Of a stretch of DNA of 64,000 bases, positions 1 through 11,900 are shown one piece after another. The DNA comes from Eutypella sp. D-1 (lineage: Eukaryota; Ascomycota; Sordariomycetes; Xylariales; Diatrypaceae): the NCBI GenBank assembly GCA_023313575.1, contig JAJTTP010000002.1:558001-622000 (forward strand). The letters are read 5' to 3'. The notes below the pieces were generated by a model. That model ran no database searches. It had not been told where the DNA came from and worked only from the letters and a program-made list of their open reading frames with translations. Numbering within the stretch: the first letter of the stretch is position 1; the number at the start of each line of letters is the position of its first letter. The translations under genes were made by a program, and so were the position numbers.

Positions 1-170
1 CAAATTAAAATATAATTATAATCGGGACGTTATTTAATAAAACGAAAATTATAAAAAAGTTACGGCTTATTTACGCCGCGTTTACCGGGCGGGCGATATA
101 AAAAAAATTTAAAAATTTATTAAAGCTTAAAGAAAAACAATACGTTAAATTAAAAAAATAATATTAAAGC
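1..170 (+). mobile_element. LINE fragment (between endonuclease and RT), cut by window edge
   Basis: The sequence aligns by eye with 28,495-28,660 and 11,218-11,390 of the longer LINE copies, the stretch between the endonuclease and reverse transcriptase domains of ORF2, in plus orientation. It runs off the left window edge and stops abruptly at the gypsy LTR. The flank on the other side of that gypsy element is a LINE in the opposite orientation, so this is not simply the left half of one interrupted target. Confidence 0.7.
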
Positions 171-594
171 TGTGACGGCTGGTTTATTTTTAATTATTAG
201 TCCAATCGAGGGATTTATATTAATAAAAGTGCTAAGGGTTTTAAACAATAAGTAATTACGTTTAGTAATAAAAAAGAAAAAGTGCTTTAAATAACTAAAT
301 TATATTATAAGCTAATAAGCTTAAGGATTATTTAAAAAAAAGGTAATAAATATAGTTATATATTATTTATACCTTTTATTTTTAATACCGGAATATAATG
401 TTAAATATTAAATCGTTAAAATAGCTGGTTATTTTAATTATCTTGGATTATTAAGATAGCTAGCTATTTTGGTTATCCTTTTTATTACGTAACCTAAGTA
501 TGGCTTATTTTATCGTAGCTATCTTTTTTAATGCTATGGTTAAAGATTTTGTACTAATCCTATTTAAGCCTAATAACCTAACCAGGTTATAACA
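171..594 (-). repeat. Gypsy 3' LTR (subfamily C)
   Basis: On the plus strand it begins tgtgacggctgg and ends aggttataaca, so the TG...CA ends expected of an LTR are kept. The first 250 bp or so (plus orientation) match the other five LTRs. The last 150 bp or so resemble only the LTR at 60,635-61,066. Because the element runs on the minus strand, the variable part is the start of the LTR (U3). A 16 bp near-palindrome lies at 574-589. Confidence 0.85.
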
Positions 595-1289
595 TGATCT
601 TTTTTTTTAAGGTTTTTATCTTTAAAACTTATTATTTTTACTTCTTTTTTACCGTAAGTATTTTTTTCTTTTTTATTTTATATTTTTTTATCATATTTAA
701 TCGTATTAATAAATCGATTTTTAAGCGCGTAACTTTTTATTTTAACGTAAAACTTTTTAACGCGATTTTCTTTTTTACGGCAATTTTATTATCCGATCCG
801 GTTAATATAGCACCTTATTTTTATTATAAACGTTATTAATTAAAATGTAAAATTTTTAACTCGGATTTTTTTCCTTATTTATCGTATATTCGTTATAACC
901 GAAATTAATACGACGTGTCCGCGCTTAATCCGGAGTAATTATAAAAGGTTATATTTTAATATTATAAATTAAAGTTAAAGCTGGAAATTACGGAAAAAGA
1001 AATTAACGCGGTTAACGTAAAGCTGCGTCGTTTTTGCCGTTAAAAGCGTATATGGTATAAAAAAATAATAAAAGCGGTTTTTTATAATATCGATAATTTA
1101 TAAAAGTTAAAAAAATTAAAAACGGAAAAATGTCGAACGGAAAATACGCGTTTTACAGGGTTTATTAAAACGTTTATAAATTTTAAAATTATTTCGGAGT
1201 TTAATTAATTTAAGATAAATATATCGGGTAATTTTAATTAAGATATTATTTTTATTAACGTTTCCGTCGGCGTTAATAAAATTTTTTAA
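594..1289 (+). pseudogene. Antisense ORF relic with coiled coil, in gypsy 3' region
   Basis: One plus-strand frame runs from the ATG at 594 to TAA at 1,287-1,289 (about 231 codons). The in-frame interruptions I found (for example at 837-839) are all TAA, the codon expected from RIP of CAA or TGG, and I found no frameshift. The first 80 codons are hydrophobic now (Phe, Ile, Leu, Tyr), which could come from RIP of Ser/Pro/Thr-rich codons. From about 940 to 1,130 a charged stretch with EITEKEINAV, VKLRRF and KRIWYKK looks like a basic coiled coil, and the tail is acidic or neutral (INVSVGV). It lies antisense to the gypsy element, between its chromodomain and 3' LTR, and its 3' end overlaps the 3' end of the polyprotein. 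Function is unknown. It could be an element-encoded accessory protein or a captured gene. Confidence 0.5.
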
Positions 1290-4200
1290 AAAAACATTAA
1301 ACGTTTATTAAATAGTTAACGGGTTTTTATATATTTTTAAAGTTATTATATCTTTTTTATTTAACTTTATATTTTATCCGTTTATCTTTTATTTATACGT
1401 TTAAAAAATGTTTTACTTCGTATTTATTTATTTTTATTTCGACATTATTTTATCCTATTTTTATAACGTTTATATCCGTTACGTTCTTAAATAAAAAAAT
1501 ATAAAAAATTAAATAAATTTTAACTTTTAATAATAAATTTAGTTCGTAATTATTTTTTAATATTTTTTTAATAATTAAATATAATCCGATATATTTATAA
1601 TCGAGTTTTTTATTAAGTTATTTTATTATAATATTTTTATAGCTAAATAAACCATATTTCTTTCCGAAAAAGTTAATTCTTTTAACCTTTTTTAGTTATA
1701 ATATTTATTTATTTATTAACGTATAAGTTTAAGTTTTGTTTTTATTTTTTTATGCAATTATATAAGTTATTTCGATATTAATATAGCTTTAATATTATCC
1801 GGTCCTTTTTTATAAACGTTTCGATAAACGTTTAAAATAAATCCGAAATTAACGTTAATAAATATCGTTCGTATACTTTTATAATAAGCTATATTATATG
1901 TTAATTATGCGATAAATAATTATTTAACTTAATTATTTTGCTTATAATTAATATATTACCGAAAATAAGTTTTTAATATTTAATTAATTCGTTTTATTTA
2001 TCCTTTTACTTAATGTTTAAAAACGGTTATAAGTTTAAAGTTTAGCCTTAATTTTATTATAAAATTTTGCTAAAATTTCGATACGAATATCGTTTTTCTA
2101 TCGGAGATAATTTCGAATATAAAGCCGTATATTATTATAATATGTCGTAAAAAAATATATACTATTTATTTTACGTCGGTATTTTCGTTATATAAAATAA
2201 AATAAAAAAACTTTATAAATCGGTTAATAATTACGAAAATGCTATTATAACCGTTACGTATTACTGGATTTTTTAATATTAATAATTTAATAATAAAATC
2301 GAATATAATAAACTTTTATAATCGTTTATTTATTAATAATAGTTATAATTTTTTATAAAGTTTATATCGTTTTATTTTAATTTTTCCGCATATGTTATAC
2401 CGTTATCATATTTACTATATTACCGATTTTATTTTATTAAATATATATATCCGTTATAATCGTTTAAAAATTTTATAATCTTTTAAATATCCGTATAAAA
2501 AATACTTATAAATTTCCCGTATTAACTGTTCTTATAATTTTAATAGTATTTATAATTTTTTATAACGGCCGGTCTATTCCTAACTATTAGTCCAGTCGAG
2601 GGGTTTATGTTAACAAGAGTGCTAAAGGTTTTAAGTAATAAGTAATCACGTTTAATAATAATAAAAAGAAAGGTATTTCGGGTAACTAAGTTATATTATA
2701 AGCTGGTAAGCTTAAAAACTATTTAAAAAAGAGGTAATAAGTATAACTATATATTATTTATATCTTTTATTTTTAGCACTGGAATATATGGTTATGTTAG
2801 ATCCTTAAATCGTAACGGATCTAACTGATACCTTTAAACCCATGGATTATAACGGATCCAGGTGTGGCTTTTTTTATAGCTTGTTAAATGTGGCTGGCTC
2901 GTATCTTTATTTTTCCGGCAGTACCGCTAACGAATAGGGTTACCAGCCCCCCACTTGGCTTAGTCGGGCCATACCATTTTTGTATTTATTTTTCTTTTAA
3001 TAAATTATTATTATATCGTTCGATTTATTTATATAAATTATTTTAAATAATTTTAATAGCAATAATCTATTATTATTTTAAATATCCTTTTAGCGTTTAT
3101 CGGAATATTACATGTTTTATTAATATATACTTATTTTTTATAATAAACTGTTTATTAATAGCGTTTACTTATCCGTTCTTTAATCCTTTTTTATAAATAA
3201 TAATGTAATCGAATTTTATAAAGTATTTAGCGTATCGTAACTGTTTTCCGTTAAGGATTTAAATAATAAAAAAGTATATAATCTTTTTATAATCGGTATA
3301 AATTTTAACTTAATGCATATTTTTTATAAAATAATATTTAAATTTTTTTAATACGTTAACGATAATAAAAAATTCCTTATCGTAAATAAAGTAATTAAAT
3401 TCGGTTTTAATAAATTTATAAAAGTAAAATGCGATAAGGTGTAATTCTTTTTTATTATTTAATTTATGCTCCGAGGGCGTAATCTGAAGCGTCGGTTTTT
3501 AACTTAACGGGTTTTTTAAAATCGTATATAATAAGTATTAATTCGTTAATAATAACATCTTTTAACTTTTTAAGAAATTTATTTACTTTATCGGTTTATA
3601 TAAACCGTTTATCTTTTTTTATTAATTCCGTAAAAAATATTATAATATATTTAAATCGTCGTATAAATTTCCGATAATAATTTATTAAACCGAGAAAAGC
3701 CTGTATTTCCTTTACATTAATAAGCACTTTTTAATCCTTAATAATTACGATTTTTTTAAAGTTTATTTTAATATATTCGGGGGTAATAATATATCCGAGA
3801 AATTCCATTTTTTATATATAAAATACACTTTTTTCGGGTTTTATTAATAAGTTAACGTTTTATAATATTTATAATACTTTATATACATATTTTTCGTCCT
3901 ATTTTTTTAAATCTAAGTAAATAAAGATATCGTTAAAATAATAAATAATAAAAATATTAAAATATTTTCGTAAAATGTAATTAATTATACGTTAAAACGA
4001 TGCTAATACGTTAATTAATTTAAAAAGCATAATTAAATATTTAAATAAACCGTATTTCGTTTTAAAGGTTATTTTTTACTTGTTTTTAAGTTTAATTTTA
4101 ATATAGTCATACCCGTTTTTAAAATTTAAAGTAATAAACTATTTAGCTCCGTATAAGCGGTTTTTTATTTTAATAATAAGTAATAACGGTATCCGGTTTT

Positions 4201-6760
4201 TTATAATAATTTCGTTTAATTATCGGTAATCGATTATTAATCATAATTTGCCGTTTTTCTTTTAATATAAATATAATCGGATATCCGGCTAATAATTTTA
4301 ATCGTTAAATATATCCTTTTATTAATTTATTTTTAAAGTATTCCCGTAACTTTTTAAATTTAGTTTTATTAAGGTTATAAATTTTATAAAACCGTAACGT
4401 TTTTCCTTTTATAAAAACAATTTCGTAATTTTATTCGTTATGTTATAATAATCCTTTTTTAAATTTTTCGCGAAATACTTTATCGTATTAATAATATTAC
4501 GGTAACATATTACGTATTCGTAATAGTATAATCGTTTTTTTTTAAAAATATTATTAAAAAAACGGAATCGTTATCGGATAAAAGTAACGATTTATTTAAA
4601 AAATTTTTTATATCCTTTTTTTTTAATTTGTTATATTCTTTTTAATAAGGTTTTTATTATATCTTTATATCCGTATTTATTATCCGTTAAATATTAAAAT
4701 CTTTTTTTTAAATTATTATCGGTTTTTAAAAAATAAAGAAATATTATTTAGCCAGTTTTTTAATTAATCGATAAATTATATTAATATAACCATAGTTACT
4801 TAAAGATTATATCGTATCTTTTTAAAAGTATAATGTCGAAAATAACGTTTTATTTTTATCTTTCGATATATACGTTAAATTAATCGGTTTCCTGTAATAC
4901 TTTTTTTATTATACCGGAAAATATAACTTTCGGCTTTTAATATATTATAAAGGTATTATTTTTTTTATAATAATTATAACTTATTATATAGTTTTAAAAT
5001 TATATAATTACTTTCGGCTCCGTTATTTATTATAACGGTATATTAATTATTTTTAACCTTTATTCGTATTATAATATATCCGTATCGTTTTTAAGTTTTT
5101 AAAATAGCTTATAAATATTATATTACGTTTTTAAACTTTATAATACCGTTTTATAGCCTTAATATAAACGGCTTTATTTTTTTAAATCTTTACCGTAAAT
5201 TCGTGCGGCGTTATATAAGTTATTATAATATTTTTTTTCGTTAAATCTTTTTTATACGTACGGTTATTTTTTTACCGTTAATTTTTCGTAAAAATGTTTA
5301 AGGCTAATTTTATTAAAGGTTATCCTTTTTAGCAAATCTTTATAAATATATAGGTTAACGTTTAATAACTTATTTTTTTAATATCGGATTTTATGTTTTT
5401 ATTATTCGATTTTATTCCGAATCCTTATGGCTTTTAACGTTTAATATGTATATTCGTTATAATAGCATATTTAATATCCTCCGGGGCAGGATATCCTTTC
5501 CGGCCATTTTTAATTATACGGTACGCGGTTAACGTAACGTATGATTTTTTTATACTATCGTTAATCGGTTTCGTCTTTTTTTTATTATAAAAAATCGAAT
5601 CCTTTTTTAATTATTTATTTAATTCGGTTAATAATCCCGATTTTTCGTTCCTTATATTAATAACATTTATATTTTCGACAGTTAACGGGGTGTTTTAAAA
5701 AATACGGAGTCCGAGTTTGGATTTTTTAATTAATAAATTTATTTTAATTACGAAATTATTATAAGTAAATTTTAAATTATTATTTTTTAAGGCGTTATTA
5801 AAATCGTTTAACGTAAATGTTATATATTTTTTATAGCTTATAACTTTATCGTTTTTTAAATTAATTAATTAATCGTTTTATCTTTTCTTTTTTTACGAAA
5901 TAAGTTTCCGTAAAAGCTTTTTTTTCGTCGTTATTAAGGTATTTATTTTATTATTATTAACGTTATCGTTTTATTACGGTTTAAGTTAATCGTTTAGCTT
6001 TTTATAATTTTTATTAATAAATATTATTATTTAAGTATGCGCGGCGGATTATTCCGAGCGTTTTTTTACCGGCAAAAAGTTGCTTTTTTTTAAGTATAAG
6101 TTTTTAATTTCTATTTCGTTTAAATCTTTTATATTCTTTTTTAAAATATCTTATTTTGTTATAATTATAATATTTAATTTATTGTTTATTTTTTCGTATT
6201 ATATTAAATAATATAGGTTTTAATACCGTCCCGTAAAATATATCGGTAAGTTTTTAATCCTGATTTTTATTATTTTAATATCCTTTAAATCCTTTAAATA
6301 CATAATATCCTTTTTTTTTATCGTGGTTTAAATTATTTATTATCGATTTTAATTATTAAAGTAATAAATTTATCGAAAATATTTAATTTATTTTATATAA
6401 TAATTTCGTTTTTAATTAAATCTTTAAGTTTTCGATAAAACGTATCGATAAAAATTTATCGTCGATTTAATTTATTTTAATAATAAGATATTTAAATTAT
6501 ACGGCGTACGTATAAATTGTTTTTTTTTTTATTTAAAACTTAAAAGTTATTACGTAACGGCTCGGGCTTTATCCGGGTTTCCGTAATTAGCTTTTACTTT
6601 TTTTACGAAGTTTTTATATTTCTCGAAAAAACGTTTAATTTCCGTAAATCTTTTTTTTTCTTTTTTTTTTACGAAAGTATTTAAAATGGGTTTAAACCAT
6701 TAAGTTATTTCTCCGGTAAAGCATAAAGTAATATTAAGAATTTTATCGGTTTCTGTAATT
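1265..6760 (-). pseudogene. Gypsy gag-pol polyprotein relic with chromodomain
   Basis: Minus-strand translation, many stops. Gag at about 6,750-6,480 has ITxWFKPIL and then FFEKYKNFVKKVKANYGNPD, the usual retrotransposon gag end. A possible degenerate zinc knuckle is near 6,070. RT at about 4,290-3,850 has GKL-LIIDYR-LNEI, KYGLFKYLIMLFKLIN and YYFNDIFIY (the YLDD box, D changed to N by RIP) at about 3,926-3,943. RNase H has an intact TDASDYALGA at 3,466-3,498 and a QLRYAKYFIKFDYIIIYKKG connection at about 3,150-3,260. The integrase core at about 2,320-1,760 has YNSIFVIINRF (about 2,221-2,250), IISDRKTIFVSKF (about 2,100) and an INQIL motif. The chromodomain at 1,424-1,303 has EYEVKHFLNV, IKYKVK and a final PVNYLIN. 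The protein is dead: catalytic residues are altered and stops abound. Confidence 0.9.
2561..2976 (-). repeat. Solo gypsy LTR (subfamily A) inside gypsy integrase
   Basis: It starts tataacggccgg, ends gggccatacca and is flanked by the 5 bp duplication ttttt (2,556-2,560 and 2,977-2,981). Removing it rejoins the RNase H-to-integrase connection of the surrounding element, so it is a later insertion reduced to one LTR by LTR-LTR recombination. Its variable end (gtaccgctaacgaataggg) matches the LTR at 31,968-32,381. Its near-palindrome is at 2,956-2,971. Confidence 0.88.
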
Positions 6761-7024
6761 ATTATATAACGTTATTAATATAAATAAGTTACGGTTATGA
6801 TAAAAAAAGGTTACACGGGGGTAATGTTATTATAAGGTTTAAATTTTTAAGTTTAAATTTAATAGGCGTAATTCTTTAAACTACGGTTATAGTCGCTATT
6901 TATTCGATTTATTCGATCCGTTTAAGTAAAAAGTTAATAATTTACTAAAAGTTTTAACTTAAAAAAAACATAATATCGGATATTGCTTAAAGCTAATAAT
7001 ATTATTAAATAAAAACTTATAACG

Positions 7025-7423
7025 TATAACGGCCGGTTTATTCTTAACTATTAATCCAGTTAAAGGGTTTATATTAATAAGAGTGTTAAAGGTTTTAAGT
7101 AATAAGTAATTAAGTTATATTATAAACTGGTAAGTTTAAAAATTATTTTAAAAAAAGGTAATAAGCGTAACTATATACTATTTTATATCTTTTATTCCTG
7201 ATATTAAAATATATAGTTATTATTAAATTATTAAGATAACTGGTTATCCTAATTATCCTGGATTATTAAGATAATTAGCTATCTTGGCTATCCTTTTTAT
7301 TACGTAACTCGAACGTGGCTGACCCATTATGGCTAGGTTTCCTAAAAGCCTCGTTTTTTCGAATGAGATCGTGATTCGTTATTTGGCCCACTTGGCCTTT
7401 CATGACCTGACCAGGTCATAACA
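7025..7423 (-). repeat. Gypsy 5' LTR (subfamily B)
   Basis: It begins tataacggccgg, ends aggtcataaca and is adjacent to the gag side of the gypsy element, making it the 5' LTR on the minus strand. Its variable portion (aaaagcctcg, atcgtgattcg) matches the solo LTR at 8,484-8,921, not the opposite LTR at 171-594. The palindrome TGACCTGACCAGGTCA is at 7,403-7,418. Confidence 0.87.
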
Positions 7424-7534
7424 GGTAATAATAGCGGCGATAATAACGTATTTTATAACGTTTATATCCGGGCTATCTGTAATCCTGGCCATTACTTCCT
7501 TTATTAGCTAACGGGAAACATTTATTTATACCGC
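7424..7534 (-). mobile_element. LINE I (minus), left piece: part of 5' region
   Basis: It aligns by eye with the antisense 5' region of LINE L1b at 18,150-18,270 (atccgggctatctgtaatcc against the RIP-altered form there). It is separated from its continuation at 21,720-22,266 by the insertion of LINE L1a. The duplicated target ttatttataccgc (7,522-7,534 and 21,720-21,732) proves the split. The rest of this LINE, towards its 3' end, is missing beyond the gypsy LTR. Confidence 0.75.
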
Positions 7535-8483
7535 CATTTTTTTCCTTTTCACTTTTCTTAACCTAACCATTATTAAAACTTTTATTTATATATAAAACTT
7601 TTATATCGTAAACCTTATTTACCCCATGCCTTTAAATTAGGTATACCCGTAAATATTAAAAATAATTAAACCGTTACCTTTTTAATTTTAAACTTCCCTG
7701 CGGCAAAATATAAAACGTTTTATCTTTAAAACACCCGCGATAATTATCTGTATTCGTAACGCCGTTTTTACGGCAGCAGCACCGTTAAAACCCGCCCCCG
7801 CGCCCGCTTTTAATAAGAAAATAGGCACGGGTATATATAAACTTAAAACTTAACTTAAAAGGCATAAAATTAATAAGCTTTTAAAGCCGGTCTTTTTTAT
7901 TTTAAAAACCCCGAAAAACGCGTTAAATAATTTTATACTTTTTTCAGTTCGCGTATTACGAAAAAAAAAAGGTAATAATAAAGGTAAAGTTTACTGTTTT
8001 ACTTATTTTATCCGCTTATTTAAATATTAATTTTAAAAAATATAATATAAAAACATACGTAACGTAAGCCGTAATATCCCGTAAATTAATAAAAAAGGTA
8101 ATAATTAAAATTATAAATAGTTTAAACTTTAAGTTTGCCGGTTACGTTATTATTATTATTATTAATATAATTAATATTATTAATATTATTAACATTAAAA
8201 GATACGGAATATAAAAACTTAATGGCTTTATTTAATTTTAATACGTTTTACTTTTTACCCCTTTTATTAATACCTCCCGGTAAAAATTATTTATTAAAGC
8301 TTTAGTTAATAATAATAATAATGGATTATTACGGCTTATTTAATTAATTTAACCGGTACCGAGAATATTATATATAAATATAACGGTAGTAACGGGGTTA
8401 ATAAAGGAAAATTATACTTTAATCTAGTCGTAAAAAACACGATAACGTTAAAAATAAAAATAATAATTAACGTATTAAACGGA

Positions 8484-8921
8484 TGTGACGGCTGGCCTAT
8501 TCCTAACTATTAGTCCAGTCGAGGGGTCTATGTTAGCAAAAATGCTAGGGTTTTAAATAATAAGTAATCACGTCTAGTGATAACAAAGAGAAGGGTGCTT
8601 TAAATAATTAAGTTATATTATAAGCTGGTAAGCTTAAAAACTATTTAAAAGAGCGGTAATAAACGTAGCTATATACTATTTATATCCTTTATTCCTAACA
8701 CTGGAATGTATGGTTGCTGTTAGATCGTTAGGATAGTTGGCTACCTTAGCTATCCTGGATCATTGGGATAGCTAGTTATCCTGGCTATCCTTTTTATCAC
8801 GTGACTCGAACGTGGCTGACCCACTGTGGCTGGGTCTTCCTAAAAGCCTCGTTCTTTCGAATGGGATCGTGATTCGTTATTGGCCCCACTTGGCCTTTCA
8901 TGACCTGACCAGGTCATAACA
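8484..8921 (-). repeat. Solo gypsy LTR (subfamily B) inside LINE L1a
   Basis: It begins tgtgacggctgg, ends aggtcataaca and is flanked by the perfect 5 bp duplication acgga (8,479-8,483 and 8,922-8,926). It is less damaged than the host LINE, with many CA/TG left, so it is probably younger. The palindrome TGACCTGACCAGGTCA is at 8,901-8,916. No internal gypsy sequence accompanies it. Confidence 0.92.
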
Positions 8922-11900
8922 ACGGAGGTAAAAATAGCTTTACCCCTTTTTGGTTAAAAAGTTTAAACCGGGGAGGATCCCGGTTAATACTTAAACCGCC
9001 GCCTTTTTTTTAAATTAAAAAATAATTACGAATAAGTAATATTTAAATTAATAAATATTAAAATGGTTATGGTAAAACTTTTAAGCGCCGATTTAACGGA
9101 GATTATAAAGGCGTAAAAAATTAAAATAAATTAAGCGTTTATTATTAAAAACGAAACAGTTTATTAATATATATAAAACCGTTTTATTACCTTAAATAAA
9201 ACGGGTATACGTTTCGAAAGATTTAAATAGTAATTTTTATATATTATATAAAAAGTACCCGAAACTTTTTATATTAATAACGGGTCGAAACCAGTTAATA
9301 AAGTTATTTGGTATAGAATTACTGCATAATTTAGCTTAAAACTTATTAACTTTTATAAAATTAACCGTATTATGTTAAGGTCCCCGCTTTAAAAATAGGT
9401 AATAACTTTTTTTTATAAAGTTAAAAACTTTAAAGTTTTTAACTTTAAGCCGGCCCGATTTTAAAAAAAAACCCCGAAAATTATATAATATAGCTGCTGC
9501 CTGGATTTTTATAATAGACGTAATTATAATAAGTTTAAAAAATGTAAACGGTATAACCGGGAGGCTTATAACGATTTAGGAATATATTAAGCCTATTTTA
9601 AATGCCTTAATTATAACGGCTTTTATATTTACGATAACCTTTTTTACTTTACCTGCTTTATTAAAAAAAACGGGTAAATTATTAAACTTATCCGCGTTTA
9701 TTTTATATTTATTAAGTAATTAGGTTAATAATAATACTTAAAGGTTATCCAGGTAATAACGGTAAATAAAACCGCGGCCGCGGTTATTAATATTTTAACG
9801 AAAGACCGAAACCTATTAATTTAACGGGTATAAAGATTTCCCGAAATATTAACGTAAATACCCGAAAGATTTAAAATAATTATTATTACCTTAACTTTAA
9901 CTTTTTTTATAACGATCGGAATCTTATTTTTTAACATATTTCGAAAACGATAACCCGATAAATGCCGATTAAAAAAGGTATTACTTAAATATCGGCTAAT
10001 CCGATTATAAATTTAAATCGGATTTCGAGGATGAAAATAAGGCTTTTTTAAATAAAATAAAAGGTTTAAAATCTAATTATAACCCGGAAACGTTTACGTA
10101 AATAAAGGAAAAGCTTACGGCGTAACGAAAAAACGGCTTTCCGCCAAGATAGGAATTAATAACTTAATACGGCCGTATTTATTTCCGGGATATAAAAGAT
10201 AATTACTATTAAATAAATATTAAAAAAAATAAATACGATAAACTTACGGTCCGAATTAATAACATTTTTTAATACCTGCGTTTATTACGGCTTATAAAAT
10301 AGGAAAAAACCGGGGATTAATAAAAATTATAAGTTATTACTTAAAGCATAATATTTACGGATAAAAAAAATATTTTTATATTATTTAAATTAATGTCCGT
10401 AAAGGACCGGTAATATATAATATTATTTTAAATACGGTAATTAAAATTAAGGCCGACGTTATTTTAATATAAAAATTATAAGCGTAAATTAAAATAATAA
10501 AAAATAAAAAATTAATTAAAATTTATTTAAAATATAATATTTTTTCCTTTATAAAAAACTAAGTTTTTTAAATATTATAAGTATTTACGTACATATAACG
10601 GGATTTTAATTTATAAATTATATAACTTCGCTTTTTCGTTTTTTTAAACGTATACGTAATAAAAATTAATAACGTCAAATTAATTAATATTTATATCGAT
10701 TAAATAAACCCTTATTTATTTTTTACGTTTTTTAAAAACTGGGAATTATTTAATAAACGGTACGTCGGAGAAGATTTTAATACGGTATATTAAACGTAAC
10801 AGCCCGGATATCGCCGCTATAAAAAACCAGGTATTAAAGTGGTAAAATAAATAAAAGCATAATTATTTAACGTTTTTAATCCAAAAGCTTTTATTTATAC
10901 GGCAAATAATACGTTAAACCTGGTTTTATTAAACGTTTTACGGGTAACGGTAACGGTCGATATCATTTTATATACCGGCTCCGATTATTATATTATAATA
11001 ACCGAAATACCGGTAAACCCCCCCGAAAAACTTTTATACGTTAAATTAAATTTCCCCGAAAAAACCCGGTTACGTTTTTTTTAACTGATGTATTTATATT
11101 AAAAATAAAACTTTAACGACCTTTTTTTTTAATAAACCCGATTTTTAAAATAAAAACGGAGGTATTTATTAACGTTTTATTAAAAATGCTTAAACGGGTT
11201 AAAAAAACCACGGGTAAATTAAAATATAACCGTGATTAAAATGTTACTTAATAAAATAAAAATTACGAAAAGGCTATTACCCGTTTACGCCGTGTTTATT
11301 AAACGGGCGATACCGATAAAACTTAAAATTAATTAAAGTTTAAAAAAAAAGGTACGCCGGGTTAAAAAATAATATTAAAATAAACTTATTACCGAAACCA
11401 AAAACGATAAGGATATTTTTAATATTATCGGCTAATATAAGCTTAAAAATAATTTCCGTTCGTTATTAATAAAGGACGGAAAATGATAATGATAATGATG
11501 TATTTTACGTCCGGGTGAACCATATTATTTAGGGCTATTTATATATAAGCCTATAGGCAAGGCTACACTTAAGTATTAACTAGGTGCCGACATTATATAA
11601 TGTATAAAACGGCTGGAATAAGCCTTAAGGGCCGTATTAACGTGTTACGGTTAATATAGGAAATTTTTTGCTAATTATTTACTTACGGTTATCCCTTTTT
11701 AAAGCTTTGCCGTTTATTTCCGAATCCTTTAAGTTATACCTTAGCTATTTTACCCGTTACCTGTTATAAATAGTTTTAAGATTTACCGTATTTTATTACG
11801 CGCTTTTTTTAGCCCGTTAAATAAGGCCTGGCTTTATTAAAAAAGGCGGAAAAGGCGATATAACCGTTATAGCTAAAAAGTTAAATCGTTTTATGGCCGG

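Larger units (their letters stand above)
171..7423 (-). mobile_element. Ty3/gypsy chromovirus (LTR retrotransposon), RIP-dead
   Basis: A minus-strand element with LTRs at 7,025-7,423 (5') and 171-594 (3'). On the minus strand the order is gag, reverse transcriptase, RNase H, integrase, chromodomain, which is diagnostic of Ty3/gypsy chromoviruses. A solo LTR (2,561-2,976) sits between RNase H and the integrase core. A purine-rich stretch on the minus strand abutting the LTR at 595-620 could be the polypurine tract. No primer-binding site was recognised next to 7,024. The two terminal LTRs belong to different subfamilies and the outer flanks (aaagc and ggtaa) do not match, so the copy is probably a recombinant rather than the product of one integration. 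Confidence 0.9.

Noticed and set aside
2561..7423. A shorter 4.9 kb gypsy element bounded by the LTRs at 2,561 and 7,025
   Set aside because: The integrase and chromodomain lie beyond 2,561, the 2,561 LTR has its own ttttt duplication on both sides, and removing it restores the RNase H to integrase connection. It is a nested solo LTR.
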